A stretch of DNA of 56,486 nt from an uncultured Oscillospiraceae bacterium (GCA_948616425.1 CAPGBJ010000070.1:1-56486), one strand, 5' to 3'; positions 29,175 to 38,065 are shown, numbered from the stretch's first letter. Notes: generated from the letters alone by a model not told the origin. Program-made: numbers and translations.

Positions 29175-30013
29175 GCCAGCAGCTGAAACAGCACCTGAGC
29201 GCACTCCTCGTCGCTCAGCGCGTCGAGAGGGACGTCATACCCCGCCTGACGCAGCTCCCACAGAAGCTGGACGGTCTGGGGGACGGTGAGGCCCACAGCG
29301 CGCAGTTCCTCTACCCGAGAAAATACTGATTTCGGTGTGCCGTCAGCGACAACCTTGCCTTTAGCCATGACGATCAGCCGGTCTGCCTGGGCCGCCTCGT
29401 CCATGTGGTGGGTGATGAGTACTACAGTGACCCCCCGCTGTCGGTTCAAGGTTTTGATGGTTTGCAGTACGTCCTTCCGGCCAATGGGGTCCAGCATGGC
29501 GGTGGGCTCGTCCAGCACAATACACCGGGGCCGCATGGCGATGACTCCTGCAATGGCCACCCGCTGTTTCTGGCCGCCAGAGAGCAGATGAGGGGCGTGT
29601 TCCCGGTGACTGTACATGTTGACGGCCTTCAGGGCGTCGTCCACCCGCTGTCTGATCTCGGCAGGGGGGACCCCCAGGTTTTCCGGGGCAAAGGCCACGT
29701 CTTCTTCCACCACATTGGCCACAATCTGGTTATCCGGGTTCTGGAACACCATGCCCACTGTGCGGCGGATGTCCAGCAGTCGGTCCTCGTCTGCGGTGTC
29801 GATGCCGTCCACATACACCCTCCCCCCGGAGGGGAGGAGGATAGCGTTCATGTGCTTGGCCAGGGTGGATTTGCCGGAACCGTTGTGGCCCAGCACGGCC
29901 ACGAAGGAACCCTCCTCAATGTCCAGAGTCACCCCATCCAGCACCACAGGGGTGACCCCCTCGGCGGCAGGGTAGGAGAAGCGGAGGTTTTCGGTTCTGA
30001 TAATCGCTGCCAT
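29168..30013 (-). CDS. ecfA1: energy-coupling factor ATPase EcfA1
   Basis: This is the second ABC ATPase of the ECF module. It has Walker A GHNGSGKSTLAKHMNAIL, Q loop VFQNPDNQIVANVVEED, signature LLSGGQKQRVAIAG, and Walker B CIVLDEPTAMLD with a following H loop. Length is 281 residues. The C-terminus ends FQLLAP, and the final codons and stop come from an inverted repeat. It starts 12 bases after the MreB-like gene. Confidence 0.95.
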   Translation of the reverse strand: MAAIIRTENLRFSYPAAEGVTPVVLDGVTLDIEEGSFVAVLGHNGSGKSTLAKHMNAILLPSGGRVYVDGIDTADEDRLLDIRRTVGMVFQNPDNQIVANVVEEDVAFAPENLGVPPAEIRQRVDDALKAVNMYSHREHAPHLLSGGQKQRVAIAGVIAMRPRCIVLDEPTAMLDPIGRKDVLQTIKTLNRQRGVTVVLITHHMDEAAQADRLIVMAKGKVVADGTPKSVFSRVEELRAVGLTVPQTVQLLWELRQAGYDVPLDALSDEECAQVLFQLLAP

Positions 30014-30025
30014 AGTTTCACCTTT

Positions 30026-30586
30026 TCATTCGTCCTGGGGTTCGATATGAAGAATGACTGCCGTTTGCAGTTCTTTCCATTTGTGGACGTTGTTCAGCAG
30101 AGCGGAGAGGGGATCTGTATACAAAAACACCTTGCGGGCTCCCGCCTGGATCACGGCCTCGGAGAGGGCCTGTGCCTCCACCTGAGTGGTCTGGTCTGGA
30201 ATGTGGACACAGACAGGGGGCTTCAACAGGGGAAAACCGGCCTGCTTAAAAAGAGCCCTGATGAACAGTTGTGCTGTAAGATAGTGGACGATCCGCCCGC
30301 CGCAGAAGGGGGAGAATACCAGCGTATCCGGGGCGGCTTTGTATTCCAGCGCCGCCCGGCCCACCGCTGCCAGTTTCTCCACCGCTGTGCGCGGTACAGT
30401 CAGTATTTCCCCGGTGTACAGGTTTCTTTCAGGTAGCGCCACCTGTTTACAGGCGGCGGCCACCCAAGAGGGCTCCTCAATCTGCTGCCCGGTTCTGACA
30501 TTGTGTACCGTCACCTGGGCGGGCGGGAAATCCAGATACCAGTTTTCCAGAAGCTGGGGCCGGAACGGTTCAAACTGTTTCAGCAT
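30026..30586 (-). CDS. degenerate MreB-like (actin fold) protein
   Basis: The product has 186 residues. It aligns by eye with the first half of the MreB encoded at 33483-34514. EEPSWVA matches REPSVVA; SPFCGGRIVHYLTAQ matches RPLREGVISDYDMTE; and PVCVHIPDQTTQVE with AVIQAGARKVFLYTDPLSAL matches LLICVPSGITEVE and AGIQAGARRAYLIEEPVAAA. The DLGT phosphate loop is replaced by DFPP. The second half with DIGGGT is absent, so ATP binding is unlikely. An AGGAGAGAGG site precedes the ATG. It lies between a methyltransferase and ecfA1. It may be a partner or regulator of MreB filaments, which is inference. Confidence 0.72.
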   Translation of the reverse strand: MLKQFEPFRPQLLENWYLDFPPAQVTVHNVRTGQQIEEPSWVAAACKQVALPERNLYTGEILTVPRTAVEKLAAVGRAALEYKAAPDTLVFSPFCGGRIVHYLTAQLFIRALFKQAGFPLLKPPVCVHIPDQTTQVEAQALSEAVIQAGARKVFLYTDPLSALLNNVHKWKELQTAVILHIEPQDE

Positions 30587-30599
30587 GCCGCCTCTCTCC

Positions 30600-31463
30600 T
30601 CAGTTCCCGGTCCACCGCCCGGCGGCTCCACAGGGGAGGGCCAGGCCGGACTGGGTGACGGGCAGGCCCAACTCGTCGGAGACGGTATGTCCACCGAACT
30701 TTTTAGAGACGATGCTCTCCAAGATGTAGGTCACCACGCTGGGGGCCAGGCCGGTGGTATAGGAATTCAGAATGAGAAACAGCGGGTTGTCAGACAGTAC
30801 GCCGGACACCAGCTCCACAAAGGGGTACAGATTCTCCTCCAGCTTCCATACCTCGCCGGTGGGACCTCGCCCGTAGGAGGGGGGGTCCATGATGACGGCG
30901 TCATATCTCCGGCCCCGGCGGATCTCCCGCTCTACAAACTTGGCGCAGTCATCCACAATCCAGCGGATGGGGGCGCCTTCCAGCCCGGAGGACTTGGCGT
31001 TTTCCCGGGCCCACTGTACCATCCCTTTGGCAGCGTCCACATGGCACACAGAGGCCCCGGCGGCAGCGCAAGCCACAGTGGCCCCGCCGGTGTAGGCGAA
31101 AAGATTGAGCACACTCACCGGCCGGCCAGCGCGTTTAATCTGTTCCGCGGCGAAATCCCAGTTGGCCGCCTGTTCAGGAAAGAGGCCGGTGTGCTTGAAA
31201 TTCATAGGCTTCACATTGAAGGTGAGTTCTCGATAGGACACAGTCCACCGCTCTGGCATGGATCTGTTAAGCCACTGCCCGCCTCCGGTGGAGGAACGGG
31301 CATAGCGTCCGGCGTTCCGATTCCAGCCCGGATGGGACCGGGGCGTGTTCCAGATGGCCTGGGGATCGGGCCGCACCAACAGATGCTCTCCCCACCGCTC
31401 CAGCTTCTCCCCCCGGCCGCAGTCGATGAGCTCATAGTCGCTCCACTTGTCGGACAGCCACAT
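30600..31463 (-). CDS. RlmI-like class I SAM-dependent methyltransferase
   Basis: The product has 287 residues. The SAM site is SVLNLFAYTGGATVACAAAG with an acidic HVDAAKGMVQWA. The catalytic motif is VIMDPPSYGRGPTGEVW, the NPPY-like DPPS of RlmI/RlmK rRNA cytosine methyltransferases. It lacks the N-terminal PUA domain, as do similar short clostridial proteins. The ATG at 31463 has an AAGGGGG site; the longer frame from 31514 covers the promoter. It begins the minus-strand run that leads to ecfA1A2T and truA. Confidence 0.88.
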   Translation of the reverse strand: MWLSDKWSDYELIDCGRGEKLERWGEHLLVRPDPQAIWNTPRSHPGWNRNAGRYARSSTGGGQWLNRSMPERWTVSYRELTFNVKPMNFKHTGLFPEQAANWDFAAEQIKRAGRPVSVLNLFAYTGGATVACAAAGASVCHVDAAKGMVQWARENAKSSGLEGAPIRWIVDDCAKFVEREIRRGRRYDAVIMDPPSYGRGPTGEVWKLEENLYPFVELVSGVLSDNPLFLILNSYTTGLAPSVVTYILESIVSKKFGGHTVSDELGLPVTQSGLALPCGAAGRWTGN

Positions 31464-31504
31464 GGTCGATGCCCCCTTGGAAAAATATGCTTTAAAACCA
31501 GAAC

Positions 31505-31533
31505 AGTATATCATTTTGAGTGCGTTCCGTCAA
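31505..31533 (-). promoter_or_regulatory. promoter of the methyltransferase-ecf-truA run
   Basis: On the minus strand TTGACG (31528-31533), 17 bases, TATACT (31505-31510). It is divergent from the DivIVA-like promoter. Confidence 0.75.
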
Positions 31534-31571
31534 TAAAATACATGGATTTTGCGGCAATGACGGAGAAGTGA

Positions 31572-31600
31572 TTGTAATTTGCGGGAATCTGTGTTAAAAT
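31572..31600 (+). promoter_or_regulatory. promoter of the DivIVA-like gene
   Basis: TTGTAA (31572-31577), 17 bases, TAAAAT (31595-31600), about 55 bases before the start codon. Confidence 0.65.
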
Positions 31601-31658
31601 GCCTCAAGTAGCGACAAAATCAGCGGCTTATTATAGGCCCTTCAGAGAGGTGTATCAT

Positions 31659-32375
31659 ATGGACCATCCCTTCCGTTCTGCCGCGTTAGGCGGATTTAAT
31701 AAACAAGATGTGCTTTCCTTTTTAGAGGAGCAGGCCAAGCAGTCGGCGCAGGCCCAGCAGACCCTTCAGGGGCGGCTGGAGGCGGCGGAACGCCAGAGCG
31801 AAACCCTGCGTCAGGAGGGTGAGGAGCTGCGCCAGCAGCTGGAGGAGGCGCGGCGGGAGGTGGAAACTGCCCGACAAAGTCGGGACAGCCTGCATGTTCA
31901 GCTGGAGCAGGTCAACCAGGAGCTAAGCGCCAGCAGGGAGCAGCTCAGTCAGGCTGCCAAAGAGCTGGAGCAGGCTCGCCGGGAGCGGGACGAGGCCCGG
32001 AGCCAGTTGGAGGAGCTTCGGCCTGACGCCCAGGCGTATGTCCAGCTGAAGGAGCGCACCGCTGGGGTGGAACTGGAGGCCCACCGCCGGGCCCAGGCGA
32101 TTCAGGAGAAGGCGGAGAGCGATGCCCAGCGTACCCGCCGCCAAGTCAATCAGTGGTTTCAGCGGCTGGGGAGGGAGTATGATACTCTGCGCAGTCAGGT
32201 GGAGGCCACCGTCTCCCACGCGGCCAGTGAACTGGAGAAAGCGGGGGAGCGGCTGGACCAGGTCAGCCGACTGATGGGGGATCAGGAGACCGTGTTGGAG
32301 GGGCTGGCGCGGGCTTACGGTGAGACAGATTTAGACCGGGTGGAGGCCCCCATGCCAATCCCCGAGGAGGAGTGA
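31659..32375 (+). CDS. DivIVA-like coiled-coil protein
   Basis: The product has 238 residues. The first 25 (HPFRSAALGGFNKQDVLSFL) resemble the membrane-targeting DivIVA N-domain. Nearly all the rest is heptad-repeat coiled coil rich in Glu, Gln and Arg. It ends with an acidic tail (MPIPEEE). DivIVA-type proteins mark curved membrane at poles and septa. The ATG at 31659 has a GAGAGGTG site; the longer frame from 31599 overlaps the promoter. It lies upstream of comF and mreB, in keeping with a cell-shape role, which is inference. Confidence 0.8.
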   Translation: MDHPFRSAALGGFNKQDVLSFLEEQAKQSAQAQQTLQGRLEAAERQSETLRQEGEELRQQLEEARREVETARQSRDSLHVQLEQVNQELSASREQLSQAAKELEQARRERDEARSQLEELRPDAQAYVQLKERTAGVELEAHRRAQAIQEKAESDAQRTRRQVNQWFQRLGREYDTLRSQVEATVSHAASELEKAGERLDQVSRLMGDQETVLEGLARAYGETDLDRVEAPMPIPEEE

Positions 32376-32473
32376 AATGTACGGCCCGCCAGGAGTTCCC
32401 GGCGGGCCGCTGTTGTCCCTGATGAGAAAGTATGGCCAATGAATGGAAAGTCGCAGTAGGACGGTGGTAAATT

Positions 32474-32602
32474 GTGAAACGGGCAGGGCATTTGCGTGTG
32501 GCGACGGGCGGTGGGCGGCATGGAGAGCGGATCGTTATTCAAGAGTTGACCTGTCGACTAGAGCAGGAGCAAGGTTCTATTTTTGTAGAGGGAGCGCCGT
32601 GA
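32474..32602 (+). CDS. 42-aa small protein coupled to comF
   Basis: The frame starts GTG right after an in-frame TAA. It reads MKRAGHLRVATGGGRHGERI, continues VIQELTCRLEQEQGSIFVEG and ends AP. Its TGA overlaps the comF GTG start as GTGA, the geometry of coupled genes. The ribosome site is weak (GGTGG). The product is basic at the N-terminus and acidic at the C-terminus. I do not recognise it. It could be a leader whose translation primes comF, or the tail of a lost longer gene. Confidence 0.5.
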   Translation: MKRAGHLRVATGGGRHGERIVIQELTCRLEQEQGSIFVEGAP

Positions 32603-33261
32603 GCGCCCGGGAGAAGGTCCTGGATCTGCTCTTTCCGCCCAAGTGCCCCTTTTGCCAAAAAATTTTAGAGGACACCCAGGCGCCGGTGTGTTGGGAGTGT
32701 CAGCCCAGATTGCCCTGGCTGTCGGGCAAAGCGGGCGAGCGGAGGATAGACTTTGCCGACAGCTGCTTCTCCCCTCTAGCCTACCGAGAGCCGGTTCCCG
32801 AGGCGATCCAACGGTATAAATTCGGCCGGGTGCGGGCCCTGGGAAAGCCCTTTGCCCAGCTGATGGCTCAGTGTCTGAAGGACCGGCTGGACGCAGAGGC
32901 AGACCTGATTTGCTGGGCGCCTCTATCTAAAAGACGTCTGCGGGAGAGGGGATTTGACCAGGCCCGGCTTTTGGCCGAAGGGGTGGGGCAGCTGTGCGCC
33001 ATCCCGGTCCGGCCTCTCCTGAAGAAGGTGCGGGACACCAGACCGCAAGCAGAATTGGAGGAGGAGAGCGCCCGCCAGGCCAACGCCCGTGGCGTTTATG
33101 CCATGTTGTCTGAGGTGGACTTGACGGGAAAGCGGGTGGTGCTGGTGGACGATGTGGTCACTTCCGGCGCTACCCTCAGCGAGTGTGCGGCGGTACTGTG
33201 TATGGGGAGCGCAAAACAGGTGCTTTGTCTCACCCTTGCCCAGGCCAGAGGGGACAGGTAG
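32599..33261 (+). CDS. comF: ComF family phosphoribosyltransferase-like protein
   Basis: ComF proteins act in DNA uptake or processing during competence. The N-terminal zinc finger has CPFCQKILEDTQAPVCWEC. The middle has the family blocks YREPVPEAIQRYKFGR, WAPLSKRRLRERGFDQA and RDTRPQAEL. The phosphoribosyl-binding loop is VVLVDDVVTSGATLSECA. The GTG at 32599 overlaps the stop of the small upstream frame. It has 220 residues, normal length. No other competence gene is visible in the window. Confidence 0.9.
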   Translation: MSAREKVLDLLFPPKCPFCQKILEDTQAPVCWECQPRLPWLSGKAGERRIDFADSCFSPLAYREPVPEAIQRYKFGRVRALGKPFAQLMAQCLKDRLDAEADLICWAPLSKRRLRERGFDQARLLAEGVGQLCAIPVRPLLKKVRDTRPQAELEEESARQANARGVYAMLSEVDLTGKRVVLVDDVVTSGATLSECAAVLCMGSAKQVLCLTLAQARGDR

Positions 33262-33378
33262 AGCCGCTTTACCGCCGCCGGCTGGCCCATGCCGCAGAGC
33301 CTAAAGAGACGTAGGGCGGGAGCAATCATATTTGGCAGAGTCTATTGGAAAAAAAGCGAAAATTGGTGGAAAAAACGG

Positions 33379-33407
33379 TTGAAAAGCGGCTGCGCTCAGG
33401 TTATAAT
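33379..33407 (+). promoter_or_regulatory. mreB promoter
   Basis: TTGAAA (33379-33384), exactly 17 bases, then a perfect TATAAT (33402-33407). mreB starts 76 bases downstream. Confidence 0.8.
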
Positions 33408-33482
33408 AAAAAGTGGAGTTTAAGGACTGTGCTGTCAGTGCGGTCAGAAAATAACAAAACAAAATATAAGGTGGAACAGATA

Positions 33483-34514
33483 ATGGGTTTCTTTAGTAAG
33501 GATATCGGTATTGACCTGGGCACCGCCTCGGTCTTGGTATATATCAGGAATAAGGGGGTTGTGCTGCGGGAGCCCTCTGTGGTGGCGATGGATAAAAATA
33601 CTGGAAAGCTGTTGAAAGTGGGCACCGAGGCTCAGGCTATGCTGGGCCGCACTCCGGGCAACATCGTGGCGATGCGTCCTCTGCGGGAGGGGGTCATTTC
33701 CGACTACGATATGACCGAGAAGATGTTGAAGGAGTTCATGAAAAAGGTGACCTCCTTCTCGCTGTTTAAGCCACGTCTGCTCATCTGTGTCCCGTCCGGC
33801 ATCACCGAAGTGGAGGAGCGTGCGGTAGTGGATGCGGGCATTCAGGCGGGCGCCCGCCGGGCCTATCTGATTGAGGAGCCTGTCGCTGCGGCCATCGGCG
33901 CCGGCATTGATATCACCAAGCCAGACGGCCACATGGTGGTGGATATCGGCGGCGGTACCGCCGACATTGCCGTCATATCGCTGGGCGGCGTGGTGGAGTC
34001 GGCCTCGATCAAGGTGGCGGGGGACAAATTTGATGAGGCGGTGGTGAAGTATGTCCGCCGTAAGCATAACGTCCTCATTGGTGACCGCACGGCCGAGGAA
34101 CTGAAGATCAACATCGGCTGTGTCTTCCCCAGACCGGAGGAAGTCACAATGGAGATCAAGGGCCGGTGCCTGATGACCGGGCTGCCTCGGGTGTTTAATG
34201 TCTCCTCCAGTGAAATGATTGAGGCATTTGAAGAGGTTTCCGGCTCGATTCTGGAGGCAATCCACGGTGTCTTAGAGCGTACCCCCCCTGAGTTGGTCGC
34301 TGATATCTCGACCAATGGCATTGTCATGACTGGAGGCGGTTCTCTGCTGTGGGGCTTTGACAAGCTGGTCCAGTCCCACACTGGCATCGAGACCCATGTG
34401 GCGGATGACGCCATCTCCTGTGTGGCGTATGGCACCGGTAAGAGTTTGGAGAGTTTGGACCAGATGCAGGACGGCACGATGAACCTCTCTCGCCGCAAAC
34501 AGATGAATTACTGA
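33483..34514 (+). CDS. mreB: rod shape-determining protein MreB/Mbl
   Basis: This bacterial actin forms membrane filaments that guide cell-wall synthesis. The phosphate-1 loop is in IGIDLGTASVLVY. LLICVPSGITEVEERAV and RRAYLIEEPVAAAIGAG are conserved, and phosphate-2 is VVDIGGGTADIAVIS. TGGGSLLWGFD comes near the end. It has 343 residues, normal length. The ATG at 33483 follows a GGTGGA site; upstream in-frame codons overlap the promoter. No mreC or mreD follows, so this is a stand-alone mreB/mbl. Confidence 0.95.
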   Translation: MGFFSKDIGIDLGTASVLVYIRNKGVVLREPSVVAMDKNTGKLLKVGTEAQAMLGRTPGNIVAMRPLREGVISDYDMTEKMLKEFMKKVTSFSLFKPRLLICVPSGITEVEERAVVDAGIQAGARRAYLIEEPVAAAIGAGIDITKPDGHMVVDIGGGTADIAVISLGGVVESASIKVAGDKFDEAVVKYVRRKHNVLIGDRTAEELKINIGCVFPRPEEVTMEIKGRCLMTGLPRVFNVSSSEMIEAFEEVSGSILEAIHGVLERTPPELVADISTNGIVMTGGGSLLWGFDKLVQSHTGIETHVADDAISCVAYGTGKSLESLDQMQDGTMNLSRRKQMNY

Positions 34515-34636
34515 TCGGCCAGCCCGACCTTAAATCGATAGAAAAACGGCCCGATGAGGGCATTGGGCCCTGCCACATTGCTGTGTAGGGCTCTGTGCTC
34601 CCATGGGGCTGTTTTGCGCTTGAAAGGGGAAGCAAA

Positions 34637-35473
34637 ATGGAAGTCGTACAGGAGATCCTTAAAACTGTAGGGAATACCTTGGGAATAGAGGATTTGACGC
34701 TTTGGTCCCTGCTGCGGGTGGGCGTCATGGTGTTGATCGGCTGGCTGGTCATCCGGGTGCTGATGAGAATGGTGGACCGGCTGCTGGACCGAAGCAGGTC
34801 GCTGAGCGCTATCAAGGTGTATATCCGATCCACCGTGCGAATTTTTTTGTGGTTTCTGTTGGTTCTGATGCTGGCAGGGACCCTGGGGATTGAGACGACC
34901 TCCATCATTGCCATGCTCAGTGTGGTGGGGCTGGCGGTCTCCCTGGCCCTGCAAAACACTCTGGCCAATTTGGCCGGGGGACTGGTCCTGTTGGTGGCCA
35001 AGCCCTTCGTAGTGGGGGACTATGTGGAGGCCGACGGCGTCAGCGGGACCATTGCAGCGGTAGACCTGGCTTACACAACCTTTATTACGCCGGACAACAA
35101 GGAAATTTTTGTCCCCAACAGCCAGCTTTCCGCAGCAAAGATTATCAACTACAATACGCTGGGCAGAAGGCGGATGGATCTGAAGCTGACTGCCTCCTAT
35201 GATGCTCCTACCGCCCAAGTGCGCTCCGCCATCCAGGAGGTCTTGGAGGCCGTCCCCGGCATTCTGAGCGATCCAGCCCCGGCAGTTTATGTTTCGGAGT
35301 ATCAGTCCAGCAGCATTGAATATCTGGCTCGTCTGTGGACTGCCGCCAGCGACTACTGGGATGTGTACTACGCTTTGCTGGAGGGGGTCCGGGAGTCCTT
35401 TGAGCGCCACGGAGTGGAGATGACCTATGACCACCTGAATGTGCATATTGTGGAGAAACAGAGCGCCTTATGA
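34637..35473 (+). CDS. mscS: small-conductance mechanosensitive channel MscS
   Basis: MscS opens on membrane tension to release solutes in osmotic downshock. Three N-terminal membrane segments are visible. The third pore helix has VVGLAVSLALQNTLANLAGG, then the beta-domain motif LLVAKPFVVGDYVEADGVSG and FVPNSQLSAAKIINY. The C-terminal alpha-beta domain ends normally. It has 278 residues, close to E. coli MscS. The ATG at 34637 follows AGGGGAAG. It lies 122 bases after mreB. Confidence 0.93.
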   Translation: MEVVQEILKTVGNTLGIEDLTLWSLLRVGVMVLIGWLVIRVLMRMVDRLLDRSRSLSAIKVYIRSTVRIFLWFLLVLMLAGTLGIETTSIIAMLSVVGLAVSLALQNTLANLAGGLVLLVAKPFVVGDYVEADGVSGTIAAVDLAYTTFITPDNKEIFVPNSQLSAAKIINYNTLGRRRMDLKLTASYDAPTAQVRSAIQEVLEAVPGILSDPAPAVYVSEYQSSSIEYLARLWTAASDYWDVYYALLEGVRESFERHGVEMTYDHLNVHIVEKQSAL

Positions 35474-35509
35474 ATGCGATACTAGCTCCGCACCTATTCC
35501 AGATGGCCT

Positions 35510-35986
35510 TCAAGGCATGGTCAGCCCGTGCAGGAATCCGTCCAGACGGGGTGAGAGAACCTCGCCGCCTACCACGGTATTTTTGCAGATCAGCAGATTG
35601 GCTTGCACGCCAGCCTCCCCGCTGGGATAGTTGAAAATCTCATAGGTGTACCGTTTTACCCGTTTTCCGGCGTATTTTTGCAGGTCAAAGCCCTGGTCGG
35701 ACTGAAGAGCCAGGTATTCCTGATAGCTCTCGTCCATCTCTTTAGGAATCAGCAGTTCCTGGGTGGCGATGGGTTCTTCCGACACCTGCCAGCCATAGGC
35801 GGCCAGGTAGTCGATCCGGTCCTGATTGGATTTGACCCCTTTGGGGCTGGGAATGGCAGAGGCGGATGCCTCCCGGCTGGCGGCCTGTCCGAAGTTCAGG
35901 GCGATAGCACAGCAGCAAAGCAGAGCGGCGGCAGCCACCCCCAGCGTTAGCTTCCGTTTAGGCATCTTGGCAGTCACAATCAACAC
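35510..35986 (-). CDS. DUF4830 family exported protein
   Basis: The product has 158 residues with a signal-like segment (LTLGVAAAALLCCCAIAL) that may end in a Cys-rich cleavage or lipid site. The mature part shows the DUF4830 pattern: DRIDYLAAYGWQVSEEPI, LIPKEMDESYQEYLALQSDQ, GFDLQKYAGKRVKRYTYEI and a final LDGFLHGL. The GTG at 35986 has an AGGAG site 9 bases away; the ATG at 35965 does not. It converges on mscS. Function is unknown. Confidence 0.82.
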   Translation of the reverse strand: MLIVTAKMPKRKLTLGVAAAALLCCCAIALNFGQAASREASASAIPSPKGVKSNQDRIDYLAAYGWQVSEEPIATQELLIPKEMDESYQEYLALQSDQGFDLQKYAGKRVKRYTYEIFNYPSGEAGVQANLLICKNTVVGGEVLSPRLDGFLHGLTMP

Positions 35987-36134
35987 AGCACATATCTCCT
36001 TCCGCGGCTTGTTCTCCCTTTAAGATATGTGTCAGGGGGAGAGGATATGCCACACATGGGATGGGGCTGGCGGAGGATTCAAGTTGAAAGTGCTGTGAGA
36101 GGGAGAGCGTCCCGTATGCGGAATGGAGGATAGG

Positions 36135-36854
36135 ATGGATCGTATGGATAAGCTCCTGGCGTCTACAGGAAAGTGGAGCCGCAGGGAGGTCAGAGAACTG
36201 ATTCGTCAGGGGCGGGTGAAGGTAGACGGCAGGCCGGTGAACAAGCCGGAGGAGAAAGTAGAGCCGGCATGTGCTGTATTGACAGTGGATGGGGTGACTG
36301 TGGATTGTACCCCTTTTGTCTATGTGATGCTCCACAAGCCGGCGGGCCTGCTGTCAGCCACTGAGGACCGCAAACAGCCCACGGTGTTGGATTTGCTGCC
36401 CCCGGAGCTGAGACGGCGGGGCTTGTTCCCGGTGGGACGGCTGGACAAGGATACCACCGGGCTGCTTCTGCTTACCGATGACGGTGACCTGGCCCACCGG
36501 CTGTTGTCCCCCAGAAAGCACGTGGACAAGGTCTACCTGGCCCAGGTGGAGGGGAGGGTTGACCAGGGGGACGCGGCGGTTCTGGCTGAGGGAATGGTGT
36601 TGGGGGACGGGCTGCGGTGTCTGCCTGCGGGCCTGGAGCCATTGGAGGATGGAAGCCGCTGCCTGGTGACAGTTCGGGAAGGAAAGTACCACCAAGTAAA
36701 ACGGATGTTGGCTGCGCGGGGAAAGCCGGTGAAGGCGCTGCACAGGTGCGCAATGGGGCCTTTGGTGCTGGATGAGGGCCTAAAACCGGGAGAATGGCGG
36801 TTTTTGACGGCCTTGGAGCGGAGTGAATTGCAAAGGTTAGACTCCGCTACCTAA
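36135..36854 (+). CDS. RsuA/RluB family pseudouridine synthase
   Basis: The enzyme converts specific rRNA uridines to pseudouridine. Residues 1-60 are an S4 RNA-binding domain (LASTGKWSRREVRELIRQG). The catalytic domain has VYVMLHKPAGLLSAT and GLFPVGRLDKDTTGLLLLT with the catalytic Asp. EGKYHQVKRMLAARGKPV is the late family block. The ATG at 36135 is spaced 5 bases from GGAGG and is preferred over 36123. It has 239 residues. RsuA (16S) or RluB (23S) specificity cannot be read from sequence alone. Confidence 0.93.
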   Translation: MDRMDKLLASTGKWSRREVRELIRQGRVKVDGRPVNKPEEKVEPACAVLTVDGVTVDCTPFVYVMLHKPAGLLSATEDRKQPTVLDLLPPELRRRGLFPVGRLDKDTTGLLLLTDDGDLAHRLLSPRKHVDKVYLAQVEGRVDQGDAAVLAEGMVLGDGLRCLPAGLEPLEDGSRCLVTVREGKYHQVKRMLAARGKPVKALHRCAMGPLVLDEGLKPGEWRFLTALERSELQRLDSAT

Positions 36855-36893
36855 AGTTTTGGTCGAATTGAACAAAAAATTCAGAAAAAAGAC

Positions 36894-36923
36894 TTGCCAA
36901 ACAGGGGGGGCAGCCGTTATAAT
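36894..36923 (+). promoter_or_regulatory. promoter of the CdaR-like regulator
   Basis: TTGCCA (36894-36899), 18 bases, TATAAT (36918-36923), with the GTG start 37 bases downstream. Confidence 0.7.
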
Positions 36924-36960
36924 ATGGTTGTCACGCAAACATATTATAGGAGGGATTGCT

Positions 36961-38052
36961 GTGTCCAGCAGGATGTTCCAGGGTGTCGTACTCCAAATGA
37001 AGGATAACATCAGCCGCACAATTGGTGTGGTGGACTCGGAGGGGATCGTGGTCGCCTGCAGTGAGTTGACCTGCATTGGCGAGCACTGGTCTGGGGCGGT
37101 GTCCGCCATCAATGGTGCAGACAGCGGGCTGGCCCGGTTTGAGGGAAGAACCTTTAAACCTTTGGCTGGCTGGGGGGCCCAGTTTGACTATGCCGCCTTT
37201 GTCAAGGGAGAGGACGAGATGGCTGCCTCTCTGTGCGCTATGGCTGTGGTGGCGTTCAATGGCGCCAAGACCTACTACGAGGAGAAGCACGACAAAGCCA
37301 CATTTGTTAAGAATATTATTTCAGACAATATCCTTCTGGGTGATGTGTACACCCAGGCCAAGGAGCTCCACTTTGTGTCCGAGGTGCCCCGGGCCGCCTT
37401 TCTGGTGCGGCAGCTAGGCCCTGCCGATGTCTCTGTAATTGATGTGATTCAAAACTTGTTTCCGGACAAGCAGTCCGATTTTGTCATTTCGATCAATGAG
37501 ACGGATGTAGCCCTGATCAAGCAGCTGGCCGATGGAGCTGATTCCAAGGAACTGGGGAAGATTGCCAAGCAGATTGTCACCGCTGTCACCCAAGAACTAG
37601 GGGTGAAGGTGGTCATTGGCATCGGAACCATTGTCCCCCATATCCGTGATCTGGCCCGGGCCTATAAGGAGGCCGGTGTCGCCATTGATGTGGGCAAGGT
37701 GTTCGACACGGAAAAGACCGTCATCAACTATGAAAATTTGGGGATTGGCCGGCTGATCTACCAGCTGCCCACCATCTTGTGTCAGATGTTTTTGCAGGAG
37801 GTCTTCAAAAAGAGCCCCATTGATGCCCTGGACCAGGAGACTCTGCTCACCATCAACAAATTCTTTGAGAACAATCTGAACGTGTCTGAGACCGCCCGGA
37901 AGCTGTTTGTCCATCGGAACACGTTGGTGTATCGGCTGGAGAAGATTAAAAAGCTCACCGGCCTGGACCTGCGGGAATTTGATGATGCGATTACCTTTAA
38001 GGTTGCTTTGATGGTGAAGAAGTACCTCATTTCCCGGGGAATTGAGTCCTAA
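36961..38052 (+). CDS. CdaR/PucR-type transcriptional regulator
   Basis: The product has 363 residues. The C-terminal PucR helix-turn-helix is clear: NLNVSETARKLFVHRNTLVY, then RLEKIKKLTGLDLREFDDAI. The N-terminal half resembles a ligand-sensing domain (GVVDSEGIVVACSELTCIG). The middle is the GGDEF-like CdaR region (GVKVVIGIGTIVPHIRDLA). The GTG at 36961 has an AGGAGGG site. CdaR relatives respond to sugar diacids, but no such pathway is beside it, so the ligand is unknown. It ends before a strong terminator. Confidence 0.88.
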   Translation: MSSRMFQGVVLQMKDNISRTIGVVDSEGIVVACSELTCIGEHWSGAVSAINGADSGLARFEGRTFKPLAGWGAQFDYAAFVKGEDEMAASLCAMAVVAFNGAKTYYEEKHDKATFVKNIISDNILLGDVYTQAKELHFVSEVPRAAFLVRQLGPADVSVIDVIQNLFPDKQSDFVISINETDVALIKQLADGADSKELGKIAKQIVTAVTQELGVKVVIGIGTIVPHIRDLARAYKEAGVAIDVGKVFDTEKTVINYENLGIGRLIYQLPTILCQMFLQEVFKKSPIDALDQETLLTINKFFENNLNVSETARKLFVHRNTLVYRLEKIKKLTGLDLREFDDAITFKVALMVKKYLISRGIES

Positions 38053-38065
38053 ATCAGAGTGCAGT

